Below are positions 1 through 11,997 of a stretch of DNA of 64,000 nucleotides, in pieces (positions within the stretch are counted from its first letter, which is position 1; every line of letters begins with the position of its first letter). Position numbers and translations under genes: made by a program. The DNA is from Lutjanus erythropterus. Lineage: Eukaryota; Chordata; Actinopteri; Lutjaniformes; Lutjanidae. Under the pieces are notes generated by a model. That model made no database searches and was not told the origin of the DNA. It saw only the letters and a list, made by a program, of their open reading frames with translations. The stretch spans positions 26,547,010 to 26,611,009 of the forward strand of contig CM034605.1 of assembly GCA_020091685.1 (NCBI GenBank), read 5' to 3'.

Positions 1-2116
1 AGTAAGAAGAGAAGTCAGAAGTTGCTTGGGATAATTGCACAAAGAGCTCACAGGGCTGGAAAATGCAGCAATGCTGCAAAATGAGCATAATTAGTTGTAT
101 TCACTTTGAAAAAGGGCCATTCTGGGGTCAGATGTAAAAGATTAAATGTGTTAAGTCTGTGAGCGTGTTCTCCACCGAGTGCTACTGAAGCCCAAGAATC
201 TGTGAGTTTTCATTCCAGCCAAACACTGCAGGTGATTACTCCCTGATTAGCACGAGGCACAAGCTCGTCTGTGAAATCAGCTGCTTTAATGTGTAGTTGA
301 AATGAAAACCTGAACACTCTCAGGCTTCAATAGCACTTACAGAGGGAATAAATTGAAGGCCATTAACTGAAGTACATAAAATTCCCATAGCAAAAACAAT
401 CTTGTACCATTAACCAACTTTGCAAAGTGGTTTTCAGCAGCTCAGCGTAGAAAAAAACCACCCAGATAGAGAGCCAGGCGAGTTTCTCGAGGGGACCCAA
501 AGGTCAAACTCCATGAGGGGGCAGTGCCAGCAGATCAAAGGCAAGCTCTGGGTGTCTGCTTTGTACAGGAGTTACAGTCTGTCCCTGAAATGTTCAGGAA
601 CGTTTCCTGCATGGGGTCTCTTGTGAATGGGAGCAGGGATCAATATTCAGATTCAGATTCAAATCTGTACTTCCAATTTCCCACCTAAGACCTGGTAACA
701 TTTCTAGGAAAATGCCTGTACGGTTGTGTTGTGAGTGAAAGCAGTCACATTGCAGGGACAAACCTGTAAAGGGTTGTGTCCATCTGATGAAAGACAATCA
801 CAAGACAACACTTGGAGTCACAATGACTAGTGCAGGTTTCACGTCAGTTGCACCGACCAAACGTCTTAACTAAGCGCAGTCTTGGAGATGCTGGCTCACG
901 TGAACGCTCATAAGACTATGACTGTTGTCTAGCAGTGTGCATTTCTAGCATAAATTATCAACAGTCCTCAGCTGTCTAACTGATTTGTAGCTAATCATTT
1001 ATAATTTGCAGCAATGTTGTGGAGGATCAAAGAAAAAGAACAGGCATTTTCATCTTGCAGCGAGGTAAGAAAATGAGTAGAGCTGCAAAGCCGACACAAG
1101 AAAACACCGACTGCCAAGAAGATCAGCGTAAAAACTAATAAGAAGAAGCGGTTGACTTGCAGAGAAATGACAAATAAAAAAGATGGACAGATATTAGTGG
1201 ACACACTGTTGGCTTCAACTAATTTCACTAATTAACTAGTGGGCGCAATATCACCCGGCTCCCTTCAAAATTATTAAATTTTGTGAGTTAAGTGAGGAGA
1301 AACTTTATAAACTTTGAGAAGCTGTCTATGACAAGTTCTTAATTAATTGGGCCTTCTTGCAAATTTGGGAAATATTATACATCACTAAGTTGTTTATTTC
1401 TTTGTGTAAGAAAACATTGTGTCCATTCGTTCCAGCGCCTCATTAATTTCATATACAAGTCAGCTGGACAGATCGGTTCAGTGCACACTGTCACACAGTT
1501 ATTTCTGACTGAGTATCATTCATTTCCTACCTGTATTGCTTTGATTTTCCATGCAGCTCTGTTGAATAACTTGAGCATTAATGGCACAGAATAGAAGTTT
1601 TCTTTGACTAAAGGGTGTATATCTGTATAAATCAGCCCAGAGTTTGACTTTACGCCTGCTCCTGACTTCTTAGATTTACACTCGGCATTAGCGGGACAGA
1701 AGGCTTAAGTCTTGATGGTGCGACCTGTGTAACAAAGGTCAGACTTAGAATGCCAAGTTCTCACCAGCTTAGCTTAAGACCTGTTTTAAGGCCTGTTGAT
1801 ACAACTAGTCCCAGACATCCAACTGTTTTCAGCTATTTTAATGTTCCTTTTAATGTATGGAAAAAATACTCTTCTTGAAAACTTGTTGAAAGTAAGACCA
1901 CAAGACAAAAACAGAGCTTACAGCTCTAGACTCAAAAAACCCAACTGCTCACCTGCCATGTTTCTGAAAATAATCTTTTTGCTGCAAACACGTACATCCA
2001 GACATGTCCCTTACTTCTCTTGATTTTATGGCAGTTGGCATTAATAAGTCTTGCCTTACTGCCATCTGTTGGACTGTCCCTTGCTCAGTAATGTGCAGTA
2101 AAGTCTTTTCCATACA
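1..2116. other. Unique non-coding sequence, no gene seen
   Basis: This stretch is AT-rich, with short open frames under 80 codons on both strands and no recognisable protein motif, splice-bounded exon or RNA gene. I could not match any part of it to another part of the window. It is best read as intergenic or intronic DNA. Confidence 0.6.
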
Positions 2117-2960
2117 CATGTGCTGACTTGGCTGGACTTGGTTTGACTCGATGTGTCAGCCCGACGCGGCAGAGCTACAACAGAGCTATGAAGATGACCT
2201 TAGCTTGAGTTGAGCTGTAAAGCGATGTATAAACACTTAATTCCCTTTACATTCTTCACAATATTTTATTATTTAAAAGCTTTTATTTTGAAGCAGCAAA
2301 CCAGGAAATGTTTGGTTAACATGACTCTTATAGATGAGAGAACAACAACAACTACTCTGATTTAACTGGTGGTCAGTACTGGCAGTCTTTGCTCATTTAA
2401 AAACATAAAATTTAAAAAAATCACATCACTTATGAGTTATTAGGAGTGCAAATTATCTGGTCAGTCAGGTGAACATTCATGCTATGTCTTTTCCAATTGA
2501 CATTTTAGTGTCTGCCTCCATGAAAGCGGAAGAACGACTCCGCTGAGTGGTAGATACAAGCACTTTATTATTTATTTTATATATTATATATTATAATATA
2601 TAGTATATATATATATACTATATATTATAACTTTTTAAGACACTATTTTGCTGTTTTAGTAGTCTGACCACTGTGGCCTTGTAGTAAAGCAATTAACTAA
2701 AGCACCAACAGCGACAGAGATGCAGTTTGAAGCTTCAAAAGCACTGAAACCTGGACGCACAGTCTTTCTCTATTGTCTCTTGCACAGACATGAGTTGAGT
2801 CTTGCAACACATGCTTGCTTGAGGGGTTGTCATGGGTTGGCCACAGACAAGACTTCACTGCAGCCTGCTTGGACGCAGGTTGGGAACGCTTTGGCCTCAC
2901 TCTGGAGAAGGTCCACCTTGGACTGACTTAAAAGTGGAAATGGAAACCTCAACATTTCAC
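2117..2960 (+). repeat. Diverged interspersed repeat, copy A (GACTTGG-type)
   Basis: The left part carries the word GACTTGG and the phrase GGTTTGACTCG. The middle has CTTTTATTTTGAAGCAGC followed by CAGGAAATGTTT. The right part has ACAGCGACAGAGATGCAGTT and a GGTCCACCTTGGACTGACTT end. All these blocks recur in the same order at 40590-41222, so the two are copies of one family. Runs of GACTTGG/GACTCGG at the ends are typical of a common teleost non-autonomous DNA transposon. The superfamily is not assigned. An AT-rich palindrome interrupts this copy. Any open frame here is incidental. Confidence 0.6.
2591..2630. repeat. Perfect 40-bp AT palindrome
   Basis: The 40 bases, made almost entirely of TA steps with one AGT/ACT pair in each arm, are identical to their own reverse complement. 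They sit inside interspersed repeat copy A. Such AT palindromes can extrude as cruciforms and are often unstable in length. No regulatory role is implied by the sequence. Confidence 0.9.
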
Positions 2961-4730
2961 TGCCTACCCTGCCTCCCTTGACCACACATGACTGACTTTG
3001 CCCCATCTATTCCAGCACTGTCATGTCATGTTAAAAAAAAAAAGCATGCACACTACCTGTCAGGTTATCCCAGTAATTTACCTGGAACTATGAGGGAGTG
3101 TTCCTGCAGAACACCTGATACTTACATGACGGTAGTGGAGAGGTTGTCCCTCACAGATTTTCCAGCAACCTTCGGGGCCACGAACTCCGTCCACTTGGCA
3201 ACCACCTCCCGCTCTTGTCCGGTACCTCGAACCTCCCATCCTGCCTTTCTTCTCCTTGCTGCCCTCATATTCACTCGTCATCCGTGCGGGCTGACCAGAC
3301 CAAAGCTGACATTGTCACAGCCCATCTCAGTCACTCGCTCAATCTTTTCTTCCGCCTGAGTTTTGTTCTCTCCCTCCCACCAGCCCCAAGCTCCGACAAA
3401 AGATTTCTCTCATTGAATTTAGAGAGTGGCCATTGAATATGCCAACTCCCGAGTTTAAGGATTTTCCTCTTAATATTTTTTTCTCCTGCCTCATTAGATG
3501 TCTCCCTGACTATTGTATGGCTCATGGCGAGAGCACTGTGGAGAAAATGGGCTCAGCTCCAGCCAGGGATACAATATGAATTTCAATGCGAGTTGACGAC
3601 TTATTCACTTTAGCCTCTGTCAGGGCATGCGGCGTGAAATACCTGAACGCCACGGCTCCCATTCATATACATTAGGCATCATTTCTATTCCCTTTCATGC
3701 GTACATCCCTAGAATTTCAAATATTTCTCTCACAGGCGAAAGCTGAGTGTGGTTTTTGATTGGAGTGGAGGTTGAGGAATGCTCAGTGATAACAGCTAAA
3801 CGCCACTCATATTAGGTGTCACAACAAATCTTTATGATCTGTGAATTTGAGCATTATTCACTGGCTGTGTAGGAGGCAGATTATGTGTTTGAACTATACC
3901 GTGTAGGCGTCCACATGCTAAGCTTCATTGAATGGCTTGGATGTAATAATCACGCTTTCTTTGTGTTGGTTCTTTACCATGATTGTACAAATTATACCTG
4001 GATTTCTCTTAAAACACACCTCCTTTTCATGCACAAACACACACATACACACATATACTCACATACAGCGAGAGAATTGCCTTTTCCCGCCAGTCTATCA
4101 AGCATCAGAAGAGAGATGTTCTCTCTTAGCATCTCAAATCGCGTTAGATTTTCAATTTCAAGCCATTTATTTCATGTTATTTCCTCGGCTCCTGGAAAAA
4201 TGTCTTTTTCACATTTCAACCAATCTGCATGAGGCGCCTGCTGTCTAAAGGTATAGATTGTCAGTGTGAAACTATCACAGCACTTCAAACAACTCAATTA
4301 TTTGAAAATATAAGTCAATTATTTCTTAATTAAGCTCCCTCTGCAGCACCATTCCTCTGTAGGTTTGCTGTTGTTGCTCATTATCAATGAAAAGGCAACG
4401 CTGCTGTCTGCCGGGAAACAGTCGACTTCACGGAAAGAAATGAAAACAAGGACTTTCATATCTTTGATTTTCTGCTTTTCTTTTTGCTTCTTTTTGTTTT
4501 CCCCCCACAAATTGATTTGTTGCTCTGTAAATAAGCTAAGTGATAAAGTAGTCTAGACTGAAAAAGGCCACATGCTCCTGATGCTCTGATAGCGACTCAG
4601 AGGGGATTATAAGGCAAACAGGATCCCATCTGCCTCCAGAAGCAAGGCAAGGCTTATTATTTCTCACCAGTATTTAAATCGAAGACTCACAGACACATAC
4701 TTTCATACCCTGCTGTCTAAAAAATACTGG
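2961..4730. other. Repeat-poor non-coding block
   Basis: No gene is supported. A 123-codon frame at 2988-3359 has no recognisable motif and contains a lysine run encoded by an A-tract. From about 3500 to 4260 the sequence is of high complexity, free of recognisable transposons, and contains AT-rich homeodomain-type words. This gives it the look of conserved non-coding DNA, but only an alignment to other fishes could show that. A short CA-rich run lies at 4036-4056. Confidence 0.45.
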
Positions 4731-5543
4731 GTAACACTTTATTTGAAGGGGATGTGCATAAGACTAACATGACACTGTCATAACCATGTCATAACACCTG
4801 TCATGAACATAGAGGAGTCTCTATCAAAGTGTATGACTCTTGTCATTAAGTGTTATTCACTGAGTTATGTCATTTTTAATGTAAAGTTGACATTGTTTGT
4901 TATGTCTTTGATAAGACAACTTGACATTAGCCAGTACAGAAATATCTTTGTTATGACAACTTGATATTAATCAAGCCAATAATGTCTTTGTTATAGCAAC
5001 TTGACATTAATCAAGCCAAGAATATCTTTGTTATGAGATCTTGACATTAGCTAATACAAAAATATGTTATGACAATGTGACATTAATCAAGCTTATCATG
5101 TCTTTGTTATAACATCTTGACATTAATTAAGCCAATAATGTCTTTGTTATAGCAACTTGACATTAACCAAGCCAATAATGTCTTTGTTATGACATTCTGA
5201 CATTAGCTAATACAAAAATGTGTTATGACAACATGACATTAATCAAGCTTATCATGTCCTTGTTATGACATCTTGACATTAATCAAGCCAATAATGTCTT
5301 TGTTATGACAACTTGACATTAGCCAAGACAAAAAGAAAGACAGATGTTTCTGTCTTGGTTAATGTCAGGTTGTCATAGACATCCCAAACAATCTCACCTT
5401 TGCATCAAAAATGACATAATTGAACAAATGACACTTAATGACAACAGTCATTAGTAAAGGCCCCTTCATGTCCATGACAGGTGTCATGACATGGTTATGA
5501 CAGAGCCATGTCAGTCTTATGAACACACCTTTAAATAAAGTGT
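4731..5543. mobile_element. TIR element with internal minisatellite (non-autonomous DNA transposon)
   Basis: The left end begins ACACTTTATTTGAAGG and the right end closes with CCTTTAAATAAAGTGT. The two ends pair as inverted repeats over about 75 bases with few mismatches, sharing CATAACCATGTCAT and ACACCTGTCATG. Weaker pairing continues inward, including GTCATTAAGTGT and TATGTCATTTTT, so each arm is about 150-170 bases (4731-4900 and 5393-5543). The core is a 40-bp tandem array. No transposase is encoded. The TAACACTTTATTT/AAATAAAGTGT ends belong to a type of repeat that I know is widespread in fish. Target-site duplication was not clear. Confidence 0.8.
4899..5333 (+). repeat. 40-bp minisatellite array, about 11 units
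   Basis: The unit reads approximately AATGTCTTTGTTATGACAAC then TTGACATTAATCAAGCCAAT, repeated head to tail. Units alternate between AATCAAGCCAAT-type, GCTAATACAA-type and AATCAAGCTTATC-type endings. A four-unit block from 5021 recurs from 5177, a period of 156 bases, so the array has a higher-order structure. It fills the core of the surrounding TIR element. Confidence 0.9.
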
Positions 5544-6263
5544 GTGTGTCTGACAGGTTACTTCTGTCACAGCGCCATCTTTAACCACGAGCTCATTAGT
5601 AAAACATACTCATATTCTTTATCATGCAGGAAACCTTCTGCTCCTTTATTGCTCACAATTGGTCATTAATTGTAATTTTTCACAGTAATTAAAGTAATCG
5701 TACAGAGGTTACAGCTTGTTTGCTGTAAAACACATCATCCAGGATCATAATCTTAACAACTCTGAGCAAATGTGATCATATCCAGCACAGAGTACCAGCT
5801 GTAAAATGTTACGACCTCCTCAATAAATTTACATCTGAGAATGGCTGACTCTTTTATGGTAAAATTACAGTCAGACTGCGTGTCACTGTATTTTAACTCG
5901 GGGCCCAGAGGGTTTAATGGGTCATACACCTTTATCACTCGAACACTCCTCCCTGACTTCTCCTCCTCCTCCCTGCTCCTCACACGCCTTTTTGAATCAT
6001 TCAAAACTGCACAGGAGGGCGAGACAAGTTTAAACAGGGTGATGGATTCAAACTATTCAGTTTATAATATGTTTAAGTTTTAGGGGAAAAAAAGTCTTTT
6101 CAAAATCAGTTCATAATAAGTAGTGAAAATGAGGCTGATACAAGAACCAGTCAAAATTTTCACACAGTCATTTTGCTAATGACACCTGCTTTGATACAAG
6201 GGGGAGGCAGGGGCCTTGTGTACCGTGCAGGGCCCTATGTAACTTGCATAGTGTGCACATAGG
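5544..6263. other. Non-coding, no gene seen
   Basis: Short overlapping frames on both strands near 5753-6083 show no known motif. Nothing else is recognised. Confidence 0.5.
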
Positions 6264-6430
6264 AGCAACCTGTGTTTGGTTTGCCCATTCTGTTCTACTG
6301 CAGAAACATGGCAGTTCAACAAACATTCATATTTTCAGGTTATACACTAATGAAAACTTAAGGATGTGCTATAACAATTCTGCCATAATCTACCAATGGA
6401 TCCCCCTAAATGTTACACACTGGACCTTTA
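6264..6430 (-). repeat. Interspersed repeat ending in ACACACTGGACCTTTA-type terminus
   Basis: Read on the minus strand, this copy starts with TAAAGGTCCAGTGTGTAAC, continues with AGGGGGATCCATTGG, and ends near CAAACCAAACACAGG. The same family appears on the + strand at 61238-61528 and 33470-33625, with the shared words CATTAGTGTATAA, CACCTGAAAATA and AATGGACAAACCAAAC. It is a widespread teleost repeat with inverted GGTCC ends, truncated here. Confidence 0.65.
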
Positions 6431-7129
6431 AATGTATTTTCATCATGCTTTGTGCATCATTGCAAATACTGATATAAAAAAATACTACAAAATATGGGAT
6501 TTAATGGTTTTCTCTATGCAATGGAAAATTTAGACTGTAACCTCCGATGTCAATTGTCATACACACAAAAGATAATATATGTTGCTTTTTATGACAGATG
6601 GCTGACAGCTGCAGCGATCTCGCTCAATACCGGACCAATTTCACAAATTGTTGTCCCCCATTAGTTACTTAGACACAAAAACATGGGACATTAGGGTCCA
6701 GGTTGAAAAATACTGAAATGACCATTTGTTTGCTTTGAAATGTTGTCTCCTGCAACACAATGTCATTACCACAAAACTGTTGTGGTAAAGACATTACATT
6801 TTTGTTAATTTTTCAGATAAATGGCAGCTAGCAAGGTCTGCTATGTTATTTATCTACAAGATGATGTTTATGTTATTTTTCTTGATCATGAGGATCACCT
6901 GACCCTGACTGACTTGCTGACGTCTGTTTCTATAGAAATCAAAGTTATTTGGCTTTGAAAGAACATCTACAGTGGACTTTGCTCAGTGTTGCGATAAGGA
7001 CAAAGTGTTGCACAGGTGCATTTACATGAGGTCAGGTTTAGTTTTTTAGTCTGCAAAACACCGCTGAAGTTTCACAGGAAATCAGTGTGTTCAAACGTAA
7101 AAGAACAACAGAATAAAAAAGATAAAATG
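6431..7129. other. Non-coding, no gene seen
   Basis: This AT-rich stretch has no supported coding or RNA feature. CACAAAACTGTTGTGG at 6770-6785 is a small imperfect hairpin of no evident function. Confidence 0.5.
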
Positions 7130-7552
7130 ACACCATGCTGCTCGTCTGGTGTAATCCAAGTCTCTTAAACACCCAACATGCCAAGTTGACTAAAAAATGT
7201 TATATCTATACCATGTTTTTAACCAGAATCTGCACTGTAGATCCTTGGCTTGGAGCCTCTTTCATGTGCACATGCACACTGTCTGAACTGGGTGTGTGTG
7301 GTGTGATGGTGTGCAAACGGCATGTTGGGACTTCAGGAGATTTGGATTATACCAGGCAAGCAGTATGGAGGCATTTTATGCTTTTTTCCAGTTGTTTTTT
7401 ACATTTGAAAACTGGTCATCATTCATTTCCATTGTTTGGGAAATTCTGTAGCATTGTTTTGTGGACTAAAAATCTAAACCTGACCTTCAGTTGGCATGAG
7501 GATGAGTAAATAATGACTGAAGTTTCATTTTGGTTTAACTATTACTTTAACA
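7130..7552. repeat. Probable interspersed repeat (GGTTTAACTATTACTTTAA end)
   Basis: The right end, GAGGATGAGTAAATAATGAC followed by TTTCATTTTGGTTTAACTAT, closely resembles the terminus of a very common fish DNA transposon family whose ends read as 'gggtgaactatccctttaa'. The left boundary was not located. The 124-codon frame at 7135-7509 lies inside it and shows no transposase motif. Confidence 0.4.
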
Positions 7553-9019
7553 GAAGAGGTGTTTGGACCCATAAATGCTTTATAAATGTTATTAATTCAC
7601 GTTATATAATAATTACCTTTAAGTCAAGATGTTTAATAACACTGTGTATGTAGTCATCAAGCATCATATGACAAATTTTAACATGGTCTTTTTGACTTAA
7701 AAAGGCCCGTAGCTACAGAAAACCCTGAACTGAGATATGGGCAGTAAATGAAAGTCAGTTCAGTTTCTTCACCAGCTAGTCGCTAACTGTGATTTTCTGC
7801 CATTTGGCTCTGGGCAGATGATGTACAGTGGCTTTATTAAAGGTTTTTTTTTTTGAGGGTGGTGATAATGCTATTATTGAGAGCAATAAGAGTGAAGCAT
7901 ACAGTGAACCAGAGCTATGAGCTAAAACAGCAGAGCTGGTGATAAATCCGTGTGATTAGAGGCAGCAGAGGAGTATTATTTTGTCAAATACACAAGCAAA
8001 CACCAAAACATTTCCCTGCCTTTTTCTTGGATTCCTGCCTGCAGTCTTCAAGTCACAAGATCACTTTTCCGATCTTCAGGCTGCTGCCACTCTGAGTTAA
8101 TTTGTGTAAATAAATCAGTCATTAGCACCCCCTCAAAATATGAATATCATGTATGTGTGCAGCTTTTTGCCCTCACGCCAGTTTACCACAGTCCATTAAC
8201 AGCTTCACGTTCAACTGCACACTGCTTACGGCACGTGTGAGCCCTGAGCGGGGAAATACTGTGCAAAAGTGCCTCATTACGGCTGCTTTCCAAATTAAAT
8301 GGAGAAGATGTATTATTCATTTGTGGAGAATCCCCCGTGAGTGAGGCCCAGCAGGAAAACAGGAAGTGTCTGAGGTTTTTTTTTTCTCCACTGCCAGCCA
8401 CTTAGCGATTGGTTGATACACCCAGTTCTGCAGTGGGGACCCAGGAGAAACAATGCAGCGTTCGCTCACATCAATTACAGGATGTCCAGGAGGCCTTCAC
8501 AAATTAGATGCCTTCTCTGCATACCTGATAATAAGAATTCTTCTGTGGCTACACACAACTGTTCTTCCAGTCATTTCCAATAACCTGTCATGAAAAACAC
8601 GCTGTAGTCCAATTCAAGGTTTGCCTCCTCCTCCAGTGGTCTGTGTTTTGAGACTAGAATACGTCTTCAACCAATTTCAAGGCAATGCAGCCTTCTTTTG
8701 CTTCAATTTGGAGGACATACTCCATGTGTCTTTTGCAATCCCCGGTATCCATTGTGCACTGATGAGCTACTTAATGGAGGCGTCTAGAGATCCTAATCAA
8801 ATTGTAAAGTCGAAATATATCTCAAGATCACCTCGTTGGTACCAGGAGTCTGTGTTGATCTGTTGCTGGTAAATATATCACCTGAACAAAAACAATGAAA
8901 AAGCCACTGCTGTTGTAAATAATGAAAATCCAGGCAGAAAAATCAATGTTTGTTCTCGTTAGCAGCCTGAACATGTTCTTAATAACAGGGTATCACAGTA
9001 TAATGGAAGATAAATGGAT
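7553..9019. other. Non-coding, repeat-poor block
   Basis: No gene is supported. Between about 7860 and 8620 the sequence is complex and unique-looking. Frames of 60-83 codons here lack recognisable motifs. Confidence 0.45.
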
Positions 9020-9262
9020 ATATTCATTCAAGGCCAAGCTTTTGAAGCAGAAGTACAAGTATCGGGGGACAATACTGACGACAGGCTAAACTTTGACCCT
9101 CATACTGATGTTGTCTGTGTAAACGCCACTCAGCACCTGCACTTGTATCGGTAGCTAAGAAGTTTCAATGTTGACACCACTTCTATGAAAACGTTTTATT
9201 CTTGTTTTATCAAATCCCTGTCTGACCTTTTTCTATTATTTGCTGGTTTGGGTCAATTTTCT
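9020..9262 (+). pseudogene. LINE (L2/CR1-type) reverse-transcriptase C-terminal fragment, decayed
   Basis: A + strand translation from about 9040 gives VSGDNTDDRLNFDPHTDVVC, then after a stop LRSFNVDTTSMKTFYSCFIK, then SLSDLF and a final FAGLG. This follows the pattern of the region after the reverse-transcriptase palm in L2/CR1-like non-LTR retrotransposons: YLG.-.DDKLNF-.H.-.....A-.RL--LR-LRSF.V...-...FY.-.-.S-.-F. It would normally be part of a protein of roughly a thousand residues. Here under 80 codons remain, with at least one stop, and no flanking endonuclease or catalytic FADD-type box. It is an old 5'-truncated insertion. The clade name is an inference from the motif pattern, and the call as a LINE remnant is fairly safe. 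Confidence 0.7.
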
Positions 9263-9479
9263 TGAAACAACACAAGACCAGGCTGGAAGGAACTGAATGT
9301 CAGAAAGTCGGATGGTCTCAACTGGGGAGGAGGAGCAGGACTGACAGTAGCCATAATAAATGTATTTTTATGTGCATTATGAAGTATTGCATCAGCAAAC
9401 TGCAAAATTAGAAAAAAATTCTTGCTTGAGATGGTTTGTGCCTTTTTCTGAACAGAGTTAATGCGCTTAATGGGACATG

Positions 9480-9870
9480 GACTGTAGATAAAGATAGACG
9501 TCCACTTCCTCCTACTGTACAAAAATAAAGCCAAAATATCCCAGATGTGAGCGCTGCCATCTTGCACTGGTGACATCATTTGGAGCCATTAGGGATCAGG
9601 GCTGAAACCACAGTATTGAGGCCACGCCCCTAACTCAATTGTGAAAGGAGCCCCTTTTAAGCATAAAGTAACTAATTAAAAACAAACTGGTCAGAAAAAA
9701 TGAACACTTAAACACACATCAATGTGATAAGATCTAACTAAAATGATAGAAACCTTCATCTCCCATCTGCTAACAAGGAGAGGGCGAGATTTATGATCTA
9801 TACTGCAGCCATCCACCAGGGGGCGGTTTAGATGTTTTGGCTTCACTTTTGGTGAGCTCTCAAGTTGTTT
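9480..9870. repeat. Interspersed repeat (ACTGCAGCCATCCACCAGGG type)
   Basis: The words ATCTATACTGCAGCC, ACCAGGGGGCG and TTTTGGCTTCACTTTTGG, and on the left AAAGATAGACGTCCACTTCC, are hallmarks of a teleost repeat that I recognise from many genomes. No second copy is clear in this window. The 108-codon minus-strand frame at 9253-9579 overlaps it and is not a credible gene. Confidence 0.5.
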
Positions 9871-11997
9871 ATCTTTATGTCAATAGTTCTGATGTATCGA
9901 ACATTTAACTCCCATGACTGATCAGGTGTTTCCGCTCTGACAGTCATTGCTCGCATGTTCACGCAGATCTGATGGAACCTTCCTCACTTTAAGAAATGAA
10001 GCAAACAGAAATATAATATTTTGATTCTGTTGTGTCCTCTTCTTCTGCAATACAATATTATTATAAGGTACATGTTATGTGCCACTGCTCTCCTGTATCC
10101 AGGTGCTGCCCCAATCCCATATGCAGCTGCAGTGATCGGCAGCAGCTGCAGTCAGTCAGCGGAGTGAGGTCTGTATGTCTGCAGTCTAGTCCTGCAGGGG
10201 CAGGTTTGACTGCTCGTAGTCTTTTGTGTGTCACGTGTCTTGCTAACCTCCACAGTTAGAAAGGACACTTAGACACTCTAGAATTGACTTCACCCACTGC
10301 CAGTTCCTAATAATTGCATAACAGTAGAGGATGGAACTAGGGTTGGGTGATTCCATTGCCGGTTGTTTTTTTCTTGGGACAGTTACTGATTTTTGACATT
10401 TTATTAGCTAATTTGATGGTCTGCAGAGTGACAGCTGCAGCTCCATGACACACTTGTTGACAAGTACACACCCACTGAGCTGGAGGATGAGTGAGAGGAA
10501 AACTGCCAGACTGTTTTCACATTTATCACTGTAAATTATGGATTTGTTTCGACCAAAGTAGACAATTTTAACATACGCACATTTCTTTTGCAGATTTGCA
10601 GTACATTTGGATGGAAGCATCGTTTATGTCTTCCAGTCTCCTTGTGGGCCACTTCATTCAGAGCATCGAGCCCAAGAATTTGCACACAAACACAAATGTA
10701 TGAGCAAAATTGGTCTGTGTGGAAAACAAAAGCATTCTAACTACGTATTTGTTTATGTCTCACATAATAAACCCACTCCTCTTCTTTGACAATAAAGACA
10801 AATTCCCCTCGCGTTTCACGTGTTCCGCTGCAGACTGTAGCTGAATTGAATCATCCATTGTGCAAAGTAATACAGTTTTAAAGAGGGAATTGCAATTAGA
10901 GGAGGAAAGTGGGTCATTCCTGACACCAGGGATGTGCAGCAGAAAGCACTGTGCGCTTGTCATGTCATCTCACACTAAGCTGCAGTCACTCAGGAGCGGC
11001 CCCCAGTGTCAGTCGCGTCAGTTTGGGCAGGTTGAATCCTCTCTAAAAGCAAGCCTGTCCAATTTTCTCCTTACTGGCCATTTTACCTTTCACAGTGAGA
11101 GCCTCCAATATGTTGGCTGACAGCTGTCATGTTTTATACCGCCCAGCGACTGCATATATTTAAGGAGATTAGAGCTCTGTCCAAGCTTTACATGTGATAG
11201 GAATTCTCATCAGAGCAACGTGCAACATTTTGAAACACCGGCCTACATCATGCAGAGCTTTTAAGTATTAAAATTATTTTTTTAATTCTGTATGTGTCAT
11301 GATTTTGATATCTGGTTATTTGAGGATGCATAGCAGAAGCCCCATTCATTTGTAATGGCAGCTTAATAATTACCTGCGTGAGTGTGTGGGCCGCCGCATT
11401 TCACATGTCACCCATGTGATAATAATTGCTTTGAAAATATCTTTGAAAATAGCTGCGACCTTATTTGAAAACATCACAGGTTACACTTTTGATTGATGGC
11501 TTTTTCAGCGCCGGCCAGAGTTCAAGCTTTTATGATCCAGTGTACAATTTATTCCAAATCAACAAGGTGAATGGGTGCAGGGGTGTGTCCAGGAGTTATG
11601 GACCCCACGATGTCAAATCTCTGGAGACCCTTCCATATTCTTTTCATTTCTACACCACCGTTATTCAGCAAATAAATGGGAAACATCTGGGCACAGCATG
11701 AGAATGTCTCCCTTCCAAAACTTAAATAAACATCTTCACGTTATTTACTGAAGAATCACTCGCCACATCTTTAATAGAACATATGGAAATTGGACGGCTT
11801 GATCCTGCAAATAATATTTCAATTCTCTACTTGCCAGAAGTCCCCTGTTAAATATTTGTCCACATTTTTGCCAAATTTTACTCCTGATTGTTTGAGTTTC
11901 AGTCTGAGGCAACACAACAGCAGCTGCAATTTTGGGAATTTCCACAAAGATATGAGTAACTTTATATTTATTAACCAGAAATGGGAGCTCAGGAGGC
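9871..11997. other. Non-coding block; possible TIR remnant and enhancer-like stretch
   Basis: No gene is supported. AACTAGGGTTGGGTGATTCC at 10337 looks like the end of a fish MITE, but I could not find its partner end. From about 10800 to 11470 the sequence is unique, not low-complexity, and holds AT-rich words such as AATAATTACCTGCGTGAG and GATAATAATTGC. That is the texture of conserved non-coding DNA. Small frames here have no motifs. Confidence 0.4.

Noticed and set aside
2988-3359. 123-codon frame
   Set aside because: No motif; contains a lysine run from an A-tract, and overlapping frames exist on the other strand.
4899-5333. CRISPR-like regularly spaced repeats
   Set aside because: Units are head to tail without unique spacers and sit between transposon-type inverted repeats in a vertebrate-like genome.
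7135-7509. 124-codon frame
   Set aside because: Lies in a probable interspersed repeat and shows no transposase motif.
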